Positions 42,147-51,908 of a stretch of DNA of 64,000 nt are shown here, in pieces (the stretch's first letter is position 1; every line of letters starts with the position of its first letter). The translations under genes and the position numbers were made by a program. A model generated the notes under the pieces. The model saw only the letters and a program-made list of their open reading frames with translations, had not been told where the DNA came from and ran no database searches. Source of the stretch: Psychrobacillus sp044762855 (GTDB taxonomy: Bacteria; Bacillota; Bacilli; Bacillales_A; Planococcaceae); NCBI RefSeq assembly GCF_044762855.1, contig NZ_JBIWFB010000002.1, positions 1 through 64,000 on the forward strand, read 5' to 3'.

Positions 42147-42779
42147 ATGATGGATAAGGAACAAAAGACGGTTTATGTTTTATTGACCGATACAGGTACA
42201 TTATTAAATAGAACGATCAAAAACTTTACAAATGCACCTTACAATCATGCTTCTATCGTTTTTGACGAAAAACTTGATGAAATCTATAGTTTTGGGCGAA
42301 AATATCCGAGAAATCCGTTGATTGCTGGTTTTATAAAAGAAGATATTTATTTTGGTACTTACCGATATTTTGATAACACGAGATGTGTGTTATCAAAAAT
42401 TGAGGTTTCACCAAAAGAGTATAATCGTATCAGAGATGTTATCCAAAGCTTTAATAATAACAAAGATATATATTCGTATAATTTCCTGGGGCTCGTTGGT
42501 GTTGCTGTCCGACGTCCAATTAACCAAAGGAATAAATACTTTTGCTCTCAATTTATTGCAGAGGTTTTTGAACAAAGTGGACTAGATTTATGGAATCTTC
42601 CTCCTCCGCTTATCACGCCAAATGACTTTTTAATACATCCGCGTTTCGAACTACTTTACGAAGGAAGACTATATGATTATCCACTGTTAGACCCTGTTAT
42701 GCTATCCTTGTCAGAGATCAATTTAAATTATGCCTTTATATCCTATTTAGAGCTTTTAAAAAAGAAATTACCGCTATAA
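42147..42779 (+). CDS. Permuted NlpC/P60-type cysteine peptidase-like protein
   Basis: 210-residue protein with His in APYNHASIVFD (near residue 33) and Cys in KYFCSQFIAEV (near residue 131). This His-before-Cys order is the circularly permuted papain-like fold of YiiX/YebB-type NlpC/P60 relatives. No signal peptide, so it probably acts inside the cell. It follows the XRE gene by 48 bp and may belong with it. GTG- or ATG-type starts 3 nt apart (MMDKEQ) are equivalent. Substrate unknown. Confidence 0.7.
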   Translation: MMDKEQKTVYVLLTDTGTLLNRTIKNFTNAPYNHASIVFDEKLDEIYSFGRKYPRNPLIAGFIKEDIYFGTYRYFDNTRCVLSKIEVSPKEYNRIRDVIQSFNNNKDIYSYNFLGLVGVAVRRPINQRNKYFCSQFIAEVFEQSGLDLWNLPPPLITPNDFLIHPRFELLYEGRLYDYPLLDPVMLSLSEINLNYAFISYLELLKKKLPL

Positions 42780-42817
42780 TATCTATTTTGCTGAAGATGT
42801 AATTGTTTAATAAGAAT

Positions 42818-42855
42818 ACAACAAAAAGGACCTTCGATTTGGTCCTTTTTGTTGT
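42818..42855. terminator. Bidirectional terminator
   Basis: ACAACAAAAAGGACC...GGTCCTTTTTGTTGT, 15-bp perfect stem between convergent genes. Confidence 0.82.
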
Positions 42856-42915
42856 GATAAAATATCCAATATAACCTTATAGTGACAAGAAAGTGATTTC
42901 AAATCCTCATAATAA

Positions 42916-44175
42916 TCATCCAGTAAAATTGGCAGCATTCATTCCGGCAATTTTCCCAGTTACAAGGGCAGACGTAATATTATAACCACCTGTATACCCG
43001 TGAATATCCAAAATCTCACCACAGAAATAAAGACCGTCCTTTTTCTTAGATGCCATTGTTTTTGGTTCAATTTCTTTAATGGATACACCGCCACCTGTTA
43101 CAAATGCTTTGTCTAGTGGTTGTGTCCCATATACATTTACTGTGAATTGTTTTAATTGATGAGCAAGTTCTCTTATTTTATCGTGGGCTAAGTTTTGACC
43201 ATCTTCACTTTCCTGTATACCAGCACGCTGAAGTAAGAATAATAGCCATCTTTCCGGTACAATTCCTTTCCAAACATTTTTCACCGCTTTTTTCGGATCT
43301 TCTTTGACGTGAGAAAGGAGGGATTGGAATGTTTGCTCTTCGTTTTGATCAGGTAAACTATCGATACGAACTTGTACAAGCTGTCCACCATTTTTCTTTT
43401 GTTCTTTCACCACGAATTGGCTACAGCGTAATATAGCCGGACCACTTAATCCAAAATGGGTAAAGAGCATGTCCATTTGATGGGTAATAATAGGCTTTCC
43501 ATTTTTCTTCAGTACAGAAACTGCCACATCTCGAAGAGCAAGGCCTTGAAGTTCCTTAGATTTAATAAAAGGCTCGCTTGATAATAAAGGAACTTCTGTT
43601 GGATAGAGATCCGTAACTGTGTGACCCGCTTTTTCGGCCCAAGGATAGCCATCTCCTGTAGAACCTGTTTGGGGTACTGCTTTTCCGCCTACTGCAACGA
43701 CAACGCTACCTGCAGTTATTTCTTTTCCATCAGCTAGACGAACGCCAATTATTTTTTCATCATTCATTAACAGTTTAGCAACTGGGGAATTTAATTTAAT
43801 CTCGACTTTTAATCTTTGAAGCTCATCGAGTAAGGCATTCACCACATCCATCGCCTTATTCGAGACAGGGAACATTCTTCCATGGTCTTCCTCTTTTAAA
43901 GGGACACCTAGATTTTCAAAAAATGCAATAATGTCCTCATTGTTAAAAACAGAGAATGGACTGAACAAAAAGCGTCCGTTTCCAGGTATGTTTTTGACGA
44001 TTTCTTCTTGAGGAAGTCGATTTGTTACATTACAACGTCCTCCACCAGAAATAGCAAGTTTTTTCCCAAGCTTCGACCCTTTTTCAATAAGTAATACTTT
44101 TTTCTTTTCTGCTCCAGCAGCTGCGGCAGCCATTAATCCAGATGGACCCCCACCGATTACAATAACGTCATACAT
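42916..44175 (-). CDS. ytfP: NAD(P)/FAD-dependent oxidoreductase YtfP (HI0933/BaiN family)
   Basis: Flavoprotein of 419 residues. N-terminal dinucleotide-binding motif VIGGGPSGLMAAAAAG, then SGGGRCNVTN typical of the HI0933 family, and C-terminal TGGGVS...GLYFCGEILDIHGYTGGYN. Physiological substrate is unknown, although some members reduce bile acids. Divergent from murJ with the same neighbours as in B. subtilis. Confidence 0.88.
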   Translation of the reverse strand: MYDVIVIGGGPSGLMAAAAAGAEKKKVLLIEKGSKLGKKLAISGGGRCNVTNRLPQEEIVKNIPGNGRFLFSPFSVFNNEDIIAFFENLGVPLKEEDHGRMFPVSNKAMDVVNALLDELQRLKVEIKLNSPVAKLLMNDEKIIGVRLADGKEITAGSVVVAVGGKAVPQTGSTGDGYPWAEKAGHTVTDLYPTEVPLLSSEPFIKSKELQGLALRDVAVSVLKKNGKPIITHQMDMLFTHFGLSGPAILRCSQFVVKEQKKNGGQLVQVRIDSLPDQNEEQTFQSLLSHVKEDPKKAVKNVWKGIVPERWLLFLLQRAGIQESEDGQNLAHDKIRELAHQLKQFTVNVYGTQPLDKAFVTGGGVSIKEIEPKTMASKKKDGLYFCGEILDIHGYTGGYNITSALVTGKIAGMNAANFTG

Positions 44176-44279
44176 AAATAATTCACACTTTCACTTTTTT
44201 CTTTATTATACATGATTGTGGTTTTGTTACGACAGATGTAAACTGTAAGGTAGACATTTTAGAAGATTGGGCGGGTTTT

Positions 44280-45896
44280 ATGGCTTCGAATTTATTAAAA
44301 GGGACAATGATTTTGACTGTTGGTCTCTTATTATCAAGAATTTTAGGTGTGTTATATGTTATTCCTTTTTACCAAATCATTGGGGAGGATTATGTGGCAC
44401 TATATCAATACGCATATGTACCATATTCCATTATGCTTGCGATAGCTGTTTCTGGGGTGCCTATTGCCGTTTCTAAGTTTGTATCGAAATACAATGCGCT
44501 AGGGGATTATGCGACTGGTCGAAAATTAGTAAAATCTAGTATGCTATTGATGATGGGTACTGGAGTTTTAGGTTTTATCGTTTTATTTGTAATGTCGGAA
44601 CCAATTGCTCATCTCATTATTAAAGATGATGAGGCACTGTTTACTGTAGAAGATGTAGCAACCGTTATTAAATATGTAAGTTTTGCGGTTATTGTTGTAC
44701 CTGTCATGAGTTTAATCCGAGGATTTTTCCAGGGGTATCAACATATGTCTCCTACAGCAGTTTCACAGCTATTTGAGCAAATTGTACGTATTCTGTTTGT
44801 CCTAGCAGGCGGATTTATGGTCGTTTATATTTTCAAAGGCTCTGAAAAAACCGCGATTTCTTTTGCGGTGTTTGCTGCGTTTTTAGGGGCGATTGCAAGT
44901 TTAATCGTTTTATATTGGTATTGGAAAAAATTAAAGCCAGAGTTTAATGGATTGCTCAGTTCGAGTGGTAAAATGACTTCTGATGTTTCACTTACAAATA
45001 TTTATAAAGAGATGCTGATTTACACCGTTCCATTTGCTTTAGTTGGTGTTATCAATCCATTATTCCAATTTATCGATATGATTACATTTAACCGAGCAAT
45101 GTTGAAAATAGGTATTAATGGAGAAATTTCTAATACATTACTTGGAATGCTCAACTTTTCTGCTCATAAATTAGTAATGATTCCAGTAATGCTAGCTACA
45201 GGATTTTCCATGACGTTAATTCCTTTAATTACTAGTTATTACGCTAAACAAGATTTTGGCCAAGTTAGAAAATCACTAGACCAAACTTTTCAAATATTAT
45301 TATTCCTAACTGTACCAGCTGCAATGGGGATTTCTGTTTTAGCGAATGAATTTTACCTTGTATTTTATCAGCAAAGTGAAACAGGGTCGATGGTGCTTGC
45401 ACATTATGCGCCAGTTGCGATATTATTCGCGCTTTATCCGGTAACGACAGCGATTTTACAAGGAATCGATCGACAAAAACTTATTATCTTGAATTTGCTA
45501 CTTGGTATATTAACGAAACTCGTATTAAATACACCTTTGATAAAAGCATTTGAAACAGATGGAGCTATATTGGCGACTGCTGCTGGATATATTGTAGCCA
45601 TCGGATTAAATATGTTGGCGATTCGAAAATCATTGCATTATAAATCGCCGATGGTTATTAGACGTACATTATTAATAGTCATTGTAAATGTGGTAATGTT
45701 AAGCCTTGTATACTTGTCTAAATGGGGCATCGAGAAAATGTTCGCAATAGATCATAAGTTAGAAGCCTTAGTAGTTATTTTCGTTTGTGCGTCTATTGGG
45801 GCGGCTTTTTACGGGTATTTCACATTGCGCCTTGGTCTTGCGCAAAAGCTCTTTGGTGAAAGACTGACGAAGTATACGAAAAAAATTGGTTTTTAG
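44280..45896 (+). CDS. murJ: Lipid II flippase MurJ (YtgP)
   Basis: MOP-superfamily membrane protein of 538 residues with about 14 spans. In B. subtilis its ortholog YtgP is MurJ, which flips lipid II for cell-wall synthesis. Typical segments: GTMILTVGLLLSRILGVLYV at the N-terminus and RGFFQGYQHMSPTAVSQLFEQ in the first half. It is followed closely (9 nt) by ytzG. Confidence 0.9.
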   Translation: MASNLLKGTMILTVGLLLSRILGVLYVIPFYQIIGEDYVALYQYAYVPYSIMLAIAVSGVPIAVSKFVSKYNALGDYATGRKLVKSSMLLMMGTGVLGFIVLFVMSEPIAHLIIKDDEALFTVEDVATVIKYVSFAVIVVPVMSLIRGFFQGYQHMSPTAVSQLFEQIVRILFVLAGGFMVVYIFKGSEKTAISFAVFAAFLGAIASLIVLYWYWKKLKPEFNGLLSSSGKMTSDVSLTNIYKEMLIYTVPFALVGVINPLFQFIDMITFNRAMLKIGINGEISNTLLGMLNFSAHKLVMIPVMLATGFSMTLIPLITSYYAKQDFGQVRKSLDQTFQILLFLTVPAAMGISVLANEFYLVFYQQSETGSMVLAHYAPVAILFALYPVTTAILQGIDRQKLIILNLLLGILTKLVLNTPLIKAFETDGAILATAAGYIVAIGLNMLAIRKSLHYKSPMVIRRTLLIVIVNVVMLSLVYLSKWGIEKMFAIDHKLEALVVIFVCASIGAAFYGYFTLRLGLAQKLFGERLTKYTKKIGF

Positions 45897-45905
45897 GAGA
45901 ACGAA

Positions 45906-46628
45906 ATGCGATTAGATAAATTTCTAGCTCATACGGGCTTTGGGACAAGAAGAGAAGTAAAAGTATTAATCAAGTCAAAGGCAATCCAAGTAAATGATGT
46001 CACTGTAAAAGATAGCTCGATGCATGTGAATGAATATGAAGACAGAGTATCCGTTTATGGTGATGTTATTCCATATAAACAGTTCATCTATTTGATGTTA
46101 AATAAACCAGCAGGTGTGGTATCTGCAACAGAAGATACAAGGGATAAAACCGTCATTGATTTATTGGACAATGATGTACAGCATTTCAATCCTTATCCTG
46201 TAGGGCGGCTGGATAAAGATACGGTAGGACTACTGTTACTCACAAATGACGGTGCTTTAACGCATCGTTTGCTGTCGCCAAACAAGGATGTTCCGAAAGT
46301 ATATTTTGCCAAAGTGCAAGGGATTGTGGATGAGTCAGACATAGAGGCTTTTAAGCAAGGGGTCATATTAGATGATGGATATCATACAAAACCCGGAATA
46401 CTGGATATTTTAAAAAGTGGACCTATTTCTGAAATTGAATTGACAATTACGGAAGGGAAATTCCATCAAGTGAAAAGAATGTTTGAATCGGTGGGAAAAA
46501 AAGTAGTTTACTTAAAGAGACTTTCCATGGGGACACTTAAGTTAGATGATTCCCTATCAGAAGGTACATATAGGGAGTTAACTGCAGAAGAATTAGAGCA
46601 ATTACAGCAAAAGAATGACCTCGCTTAA
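45906..46628 (+). CDS. ytzG: RsuA-family pseudouridine synthase (YtzG)
   Basis: 240-residue RNA pseudouridine synthase of the RsuA/RluB group. N-terminal S4 domain (MRLDKFLAHTGFGTRREV), then the catalytic Asp in PVGRLDKDTVGLLLLTNDG (near residue 102). It probably modifies 16S rRNA. It is in an operon with murJ and its stop lies inside a terminator stem. Confidence 0.92.
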   Translation: MRLDKFLAHTGFGTRREVKVLIKSKAIQVNDVTVKDSSMHVNEYEDRVSVYGDVIPYKQFIYLMLNKPAGVVSATEDTRDKTVIDLLDNDVQHFNPYPVGRLDKDTVGLLLLTNDGALTHRLLSPNKDVPKVYFAKVQGIVDESDIEAFKQGVILDDGYHTKPGILDILKSGPISEIELTITEGKFHQVKRMFESVGKKVVYLKRLSMGTLKLDDSLSEGTYRELTAEELEQLQQKNDLA

Positions 46629-46652
46629 ATTTAGAGCATGGTCATTCTTTTC
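46610..46652 (+). terminator. Terminator of murJ-ytzG
   Basis: AAAGAATGACC...GGTCATTCTTT, 11-bp stem spanning the ytzG stop, with T-run. Confidence 0.78.
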
Positions 46653-46665
46653 ATATTGTACGTAT

Positions 46666-46887
46666 CTAAGATGTCATTTTAACGCGTTTGTTCGTCGTGG
46701 TCCATTTGCCTCTTGTTGGACTAATAACTAAGTCATTAAAAGCAAGCACATTCAAATCTCGTTGAATTGTACGAGGAGTGATGCCAAATTCATCGACCAA
46801 GTCTTGTGTAGTAACAGTTCCGTTATCTCGGATGAACATGTACATGTCTTTAATTCGATTGAGCATCCGATCAGTAGTAGGTTTCAT
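46666..46887 (-). CDS. ytzE: Small DeoR-type HTH regulator YtzE
   Basis: 73-residue protein consisting only of a DeoR-type winged helix: RIKDMYMFIRDNGTVTTQDL-V-DEFG then TPRTIQRDLNVL. No sugar-binding domain. Same location as B. subtilis ytzE. The 301-bp gap to pepV (46888-47188) holds the divergent promoter region and one isolated AGCAACTAA word, with no gene visible. Confidence 0.88.
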   Translation of the reverse strand: MKPTTDRMLNRIKDMYMFIRDNGTVTTQDLVDEFGITPRTIQRDLNVLAFNDLVISPTRGKWTTTNKRVKMTS

Positions 46888-47188
46888 AATTCAACCACTC
46901 CTTCATCTTCATATCTCTTGGCTAGACTAGCGGACGACATGGGTGAAAAGCAACTAAATAATTGCAATTTACAGCCCCTTTACTATATTGGTAGTCAAAA
47001 GTATTATCTGACAATTTAATTATAGTAGATTTTCTACCAAATTTCTATCAAAATCAATTAATTTACAAATGTTTTACATAAAAATCTGAAAGTACAGGCA
47101 TTTTCCACCTTAAAATTATTTTAAAAGACGTTCAGTCAAAATAAGTGTAAAATAGCTATATATATGAATAGCGGAGGAGATTTGTGTA

Positions 47189-48598
47189 ATGAACTGGTTA
47201 AAACTTGCAGAAGAAAAGAAACAAGATATCATTTCGGAATTACAAAAGTTAATCCAAATTCCTAGCGTCCTTCAAAAAGATTTGGCAACAGAAGAAATGC
47301 CTTTCGGTCCGAAGCCATTAGAAGCATTACAATATATGCTGGAAGAAGGAGAAAAAGCAGGATTTACAACAAAAAATATAGATAATATGGCTGGTCATAT
47401 TGAGATGGGGAATGGAGAAGAAATTCTCGGTATCCTTTGTCACGTAGATGTAGTGCCAGAAGGATCGGGCTGGACATATCCTCCTTTTGAAGGGGTTGTG
47501 GCAGATGATAGAGTATACGGCCGTGGGGCAATTGATGATAAAGGACCAACAATCGCTGCTTGGATGGCGATGAAATTAGTAAAAGCATCCGGCATTGAAC
47601 TTTCTAAAAAAGTGCGTATGATCATTGGAACGGACGAAGAAAGCGGATTCCGTTGTGTGGATCGCTATTTTCAAAAAGAACAAATGCCGACAATTGGATT
47701 TGCACCAGATGCAGATTTCCCAATCATTAATGCAGAAAAGGGAATCGCCAGTTTAATCTTTACACAAACGGGCTCACCTGAGACAGAAACGATCCAGTTT
47801 TTCCAATCAGGAAAGCGTACAAATATGGTGCCAGATGAGGCATTTGCATTCGTTTTTGGAGGGCTTATCACGATTAAAGAAAAATTCGATGCGTTTGCTA
47901 GTAGTCATGGGATCACAGGAGAAGTTGCTCCTCAAGGCCCAATGGTCAAAGTGTTAGTGCATGGTAAATCGGCGCATGCAATGGAACCAGACGACGGAGT
48001 AAATGCAGCAATTTTCCTTGCGAAATTTTTGCAAACGATTAATTTAACTGCTCATTCGAAAGCTTTTGTAGACTTTTTAGTAGAAGGGTTTGGAGAAGAT
48101 AGTAGGGGACATAAACTTGCCTTAAATTTTACGGATGATGTTTCAGGTGATACTACGCTTAATCCTGGGGTTATTCATTATGCGCCAGAACAAGGGTCAT
48201 GCACGCAAGTAAGTATGCGCTATTCTGTTACGTATCCTTTTGAAGAAAAGCTTGCTGCATGTCGAGAAGTGCTTAAGGAAATGAGTATTACATTAGATTT
48301 AGGTTCAAATTCTGCTCCTCATTATGTGGATGAAAAGGATGAACTAATTCAAACATTGCAAAAAGTTTATGAAAGAAACACAGGTGAAGAAGCAAAGCTT
48401 ATATCTATTGGTGGAGGAACATATGCACGCGTACTCGACAAAGGGGTTGCGTTCGGTATGCTCTTCCCAGGTAGAAAAGATGTTGCACACCAAGTAGATG
48501 AGTATGTTGATATTGAAGATTTAATAAAAGCAACTGCCATATATGCAGATGCAATTGTAGAGTTAGCAAGTAAAACTTCAGATGTAGGAGAAAAATAA
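47189..48598 (+). CDS. pepV: M20-family dipeptidase PepV (YtjP)
   Basis: Zn-dependent dipeptidase of 469 residues. Metal ligands are visible in LCHVDVVPEG (near residue 86), YGRGAIDDKGP and GTDEESGF, and late in GGGTYAR. PepV cleaves unspecific dipeptides, including beta-Ala-His. It overlaps dat by one base (TAATG), so peptide breakdown and D-amino-acid metabolism are coupled. Confidence 0.93.
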   Translation: MNWLKLAEEKKQDIISELQKLIQIPSVLQKDLATEEMPFGPKPLEALQYMLEEGEKAGFTTKNIDNMAGHIEMGNGEEILGILCHVDVVPEGSGWTYPPFEGVVADDRVYGRGAIDDKGPTIAAWMAMKLVKASGIELSKKVRMIIGTDEESGFRCVDRYFQKEQMPTIGFAPDADFPIINAEKGIASLIFTQTGSPETETIQFFQSGKRTNMVPDEAFAFVFGGLITIKEKFDAFASSHGITGEVAPQGPMVKVLVHGKSAHAMEPDDGVNAAIFLAKFLQTINLTAHSKAFVDFLVEGFGEDSRGHKLALNFTDDVSGDTTLNPGVIHYAPEQGSCTQVSMRYSVTYPFEEKLAACREVLKEMSITLDLGSNSAPHYVDEKDELIQTLQKVYERNTGEEAKLISIGGGTYARVLDKGVAFGMLFPGRKDVAHQVDEYVDIEDLIKATAIYADAIVELASKTSDVGEK

Positions 48599-49449
48599 TG
48601 GCTAAAATATTATGGAATGATGAAATCATAAATGAAGAAGAAGTAAAAATTGGATATGAAGATCGTGGTTATCAATTCGGTGATGGCATTTACGAAGTGA
48701 TTAAAATTTATAATGGCAATGTATTTACAGCAACAGAACATATTGATCGTTTATATGCAAGCGCAGATAAAATCCAATTAGTCATACCTTATACAAAAGA
48801 TGTTATGCATAAAATGATTCACGATTTAATCGAGACGAATGAAGTAGAAAATGGACAAATTTATCTACAAGTTACTCGTGGTATGAGCCCAAGACAACAT
48901 AATTTCCCTGCACCTGCAGTGGAATCTGTTCTCACAGCATACACGAAAGAAACGACACGCCCATTAACCCAACTGGAAAACGGAGTAAAAGCTTGTTTTG
49001 TAGAAGATATTCGCTGGCTTCGTTGTGATATTAAGTCATTAAACTTACTTGGTAACGTTCTTGCAAAACAAGAAGCAATCAGTAAAGGATGCTATGAAGC
49101 AATTCAACACCGCGGAGAAATCATAACTGAAGGTTCTTCCTCTAATGTGTATGGTATTAAAGATGGCGTGCTATATACACATCCTGTAAGTAATTTAATA
49201 TTGAATGGGATTACAAGAAAAGTGATTTTAGACTGCTGCGACGAAATTGGATTAAAAGTAGTCGAAGAGGCGTTCACAAAAGAACAAGCATTAGCAATGG
49301 ACGAAGTAATTATGTCTTCTACTAATGCGGAAGTAATGCCAATCATTTCGATTGATGGTCAACTAATTGGAAGCGGAAAACGTGGGGACTGGACAGAAAA
49401 ATTACAAAAAGCATTTGAACAAAAAATCCCAACGTCTATTGGTGTATGA
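48598..49449 (+). CDS. dat: D-amino-acid aminotransferase
   Basis: PLP-dependent fold-type IV aminotransferase, 283 residues, making D-glutamate from D-alanine for peptidoglycan. Motifs: YEDRGYQFGDGIYEVI near residue 20, the PLP lysine in CDIKSLNLLGNVLAKQEA (Lys near residue 145), and EGSSSNVYGI. It sits between pepV and thpR with single-base or 4-nt overlaps. Confidence 0.95.
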   Translation: MAKILWNDEIINEEEVKIGYEDRGYQFGDGIYEVIKIYNGNVFTATEHIDRLYASADKIQLVIPYTKDVMHKMIHDLIETNEVENGQIYLQVTRGMSPRQHNFPAPAVESVLTAYTKETTRPLTQLENGVKACFVEDIRWLRCDIKSLNLLGNVLAKQEAISKGCYEAIQHRGEIITEGSSSNVYGIKDGVLYTHPVSNLILNGITRKVILDCCDEIGLKVVEEAFTKEQALAMDEVIMSSTNAEVMPIISIDGQLIGSGKRGDWTEKLQKAFEQKIPTSIGV

Positions 49450-49988
49450 AACAGCATTATTTTATCGGTATAAAAATTCCCGAGCCTATTGCAAATGAGA
49501 TTGTAAACGAGCGTGAAAATACAAATGTGCATGAAACACATAAAATATTGCCTGTTGCTGACGACTTGCATATCACGCTCTTTTACTTAGGGCATGTGGA
49601 ACAAAATGTTCTAGCATCGATAGTGCAACGGTTACAAGACATTCAGTGGGAAGCGTTCGAACTAACAACAAGTGGCTTATCCCATTTTGGAAATGAACAA
49701 ACACCCCGAGTAGTCTTTACAGGGGTAGAAAATAGTAATCCTTTAGTTGTCTTACAACAAGAAATTGTACAGCGTCTATCACAAGTAATAGAGATAACGA
49801 ACGTAACATCATTCATTCCTCATATTACGATTGCTAAAAAATGGTCATCAAAGAATGAATTGCATGCAAAAGATTTTCATTTACGAAAGATGCGTTTTGA
49901 AGTTTCTCATTTTTCCATTTTCCAAATAAATAACAATCGTTCCCCTCACTATGAGGAGATAGAATATATACAGAGTAGGAGGGGGTAG
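49446..49988 (+). CDS. thpR: RNA 2',3'-cyclic phosphodiesterase (2H family, YtlP)
   Basis: 180-residue 2H phosphoesterase with both HxTx motifs: HITLFYLG (near residue 39) and HITIAKKW (near residue 127). Family members open 2',3'-cyclic phosphates and were named for 2'-5' RNA ligase activity. It overlaps dat by 4 nt. Confidence 0.9.
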   Translation: MKQHYFIGIKIPEPIANEIVNERENTNVHETHKILPVADDLHITLFYLGHVEQNVLASIVQRLQDIQWEAFELTTSGLSHFGNEQTPRVVFTGVENSNPLVVLQQEIVQRLSQVIEITNVTSFIPHITIAKKWSSKNELHAKDFHLRKMRFEVSHFSIFQINNNRSPHYEEIEYIQSRRG

Positions 49989-49989
49989 T

Positions 49990-50973
49990 ATGGCTCAATT
50001 AGTGAAGCTACAAGATTATGTTTCACGCTATGAAAAAGATTTGAAAAGATACCCAACTCAATTTATTCGATTGAAAAAACAACAATGGGAGCGTACGAAA
50101 GAAGCGTTTGAAAAAGGGACTTTAAATAATACTTGGGAGGAAACGGAAGAAGAAGTAATAGAAGAACCAGAGAAAAAATCTATTTTTTCTAAACTGTTTC
50201 ATCGCAAAAAAGAGGAAAACTCAGATGAAGAAACGTGGGAACCAAACGAAATAGATGAAGTAAATACTATAGCGGATGAACCCACTCCTCTTTTCTTCGA
50301 ACCTAAAATCGTCTATGAGCCGCAGACGAAAGAAGATTTGAAAAGAATGTATTTAGATCAACTTTTCCATTTTCAATTAAAATGGGCTAGTTCTACTTTA
50401 CGTGAAAAATCGTATGTAGATCCTAAATTTATGCGGGATACTTTACTCCGAACGTTTATGCAAAATTTGCCGGATAATTATTTTTTATTTTATTATCCTA
50501 TATTGCAGCTAAAAAAAGCACCGATTGAATTAGATATAATGCTTGTTTTGCCAACGGAAATCGTCTGTATCGTCATGCTAGAAGAGCAAAATTTAGATGC
50601 ATTTATCGGTAGTGGAGACCGTTTTTGGATAAGAAAAAGTGGAAAAGAAGAGAAAAAAGTATTAAGTCCAATGATTAATATTAATCGTATGGAATCTATC
50701 TTATTGCAAGTCTTTAAAAAAGAAGAAATAGATTTGCCAATCAGAAAGGTAATACTTTCGAGGAATGGATATATCGATTATCCTGGTTCTGCTTATAATG
50801 TACAATTTATCGATAGCAGGACATATTCAGAATGGTTTTCATCATTAAAAAGCTCACCATCTCCTATGAAACATATGCAATTTAAAGCAGCGCAAGCAAT
50901 TTTAAATTTAGTGCAAACTACTTCTTATTCGAGGTCTTCTTGGGATTTAGATAGCGAGGAGAAAGATGAATAA
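49990..50973 (+). CDS. ytlQ: NERD-domain-like protein YtlQ
   Basis: 327-residue protein with an acidic/basic linker (about 55-95, SIFSKLFHRKKEE) and a C-terminal part beginning with LDQLFHFQLKWASSTL that resembles nuclease-related NERD domains. The stretch IELDIMLVLPTEIVCIVMLEEQN has the E-D...E pattern. Function unknown. It starts 1 nt after thpR and overlaps the lipid kinase gene by 8 nt. Confidence 0.8.
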   Translation: MAQLVKLQDYVSRYEKDLKRYPTQFIRLKKQQWERTKEAFEKGTLNNTWEETEEEVIEEPEKKSIFSKLFHRKKEENSDEETWEPNEIDEVNTIADEPTPLFFEPKIVYEPQTKEDLKRMYLDQLFHFQLKWASSTLREKSYVDPKFMRDTLLRTFMQNLPDNYFLFYYPILQLKKAPIELDIMLVLPTEIVCIVMLEEQNLDAFIGSGDRFWIRKSGKEEKKVLSPMININRMESILLQVFKKEEIDLPIRKVILSRNGYIDYPGSAYNVQFIDSRTYSEWFSSLKSSPSPMKHMQFKAAQAILNLVQTTSYSRSSWDLDSEEKDE

Positions 50974-51904
50974 CGTAGTGTTTATCGTCAATGAGCATGC
51001 GGGTAATGGACGAGGAAAAAAGGTATGGAAGAAGTGGAAAGATGCAATTTCTTTTCCTTATACGTTTATGATAACAGAACGAATTGGGCATGCGATTGAA
51101 ATTGCAAGAAACTATGCAACTTCCAGTAACGAAGACTTGTTAATTATCGCTGTTGGTGGTGATGGTACGGTCCACGAAATAATTGCTGGAATTACAGGAT
51201 ATGATCATGTTCGTGTTGGCGTTATTTCTGCAGGCAGCGGAAATGATTTCGGCCGAACATTTTCTGTTTTTCAAACGATCGAACAATTAAATTGTTATGT
51301 ACATAGCGCTTATGCATCTGAAAAAATGGATTTAGCTTTGTTAGATACTGGTCAACATCGGTATGAGGTTGTCAATAATGCGGGTTTTGGATTTGATGCA
51401 AAAGTAGCTTATTCTGTTAATCATTCTAAATGGAAACAACGATTAAATGCATTTGGTTTAGGAAAGTTAGCATACATTTTATACCTCATAAAAGAATTAT
51501 TTACTTTTCAGCGATTTTCTTTCACTTTACATAAAGATGAAGAAGTGGTAACGTATGACGATGTTTGGTTCTTCGTTGTATGTAATCAACCATACTTTGG
51601 TGGAGGAATGAAAATTTCGCCTTCCTCAAAACCAGACGATGAACTTATTGAAATGACGGTAGTATACAATTTAGCGAGATGGAAATTATTATTTATATTT
51701 GGTACCGTGTTTTTTGGAAAGCATACAAAGTTTAAAGAGGTCATACAATTTCAAGCAAAAAGGTATTCAATTACTTTTCGTGATGAAGTATATGGCCATG
51801 TAGATGGGGAGTTTTCTTGTATAACAGCTGAAAATCGCATGTATTCATTTTCAGTCATACCAAAAGCTTGGAACTTAGCAAAACACATAGAAAAAGGAGT
51901 TTAA
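50966..51904 (+). CDS. ytlR: Diacylglycerol-kinase-family lipid kinase YtlR
   Basis: 312-residue kinase of the DAGK catalytic family. Nucleotide-binding motif VGGDGTVHEII (near residue 68) and VISAGSGNDFGRTF are characteristic. The exact lipid substrate cannot be read from sequence. It is in a tight operon with ytlQ and trmB. The ytmP gene found at this point in B. subtilis is missing here. Confidence 0.9.
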   Translation: MNNVVFIVNEHAGNGRGKKVWKKWKDAISFPYTFMITERIGHAIEIARNYATSSNEDLLIIAVGGDGTVHEIIAGITGYDHVRVGVISAGSGNDFGRTFSVFQTIEQLNCYVHSAYASEKMDLALLDTGQHRYEVVNNAGFGFDAKVAYSVNHSKWKQRLNAFGLGKLAYILYLIKELFTFQRFSFTLHKDEEVVTYDDVWFFVVCNQPYFGGGMKISPSSKPDDELIEMTVVYNLARWKLLFIFGTVFFGKHTKFKEVIQFQAKRYSITFRDEVYGHVDGEFSCITAENRMYSFSVIPKAWNLAKHIEKGV

Positions 51905-51908
51905 CGTA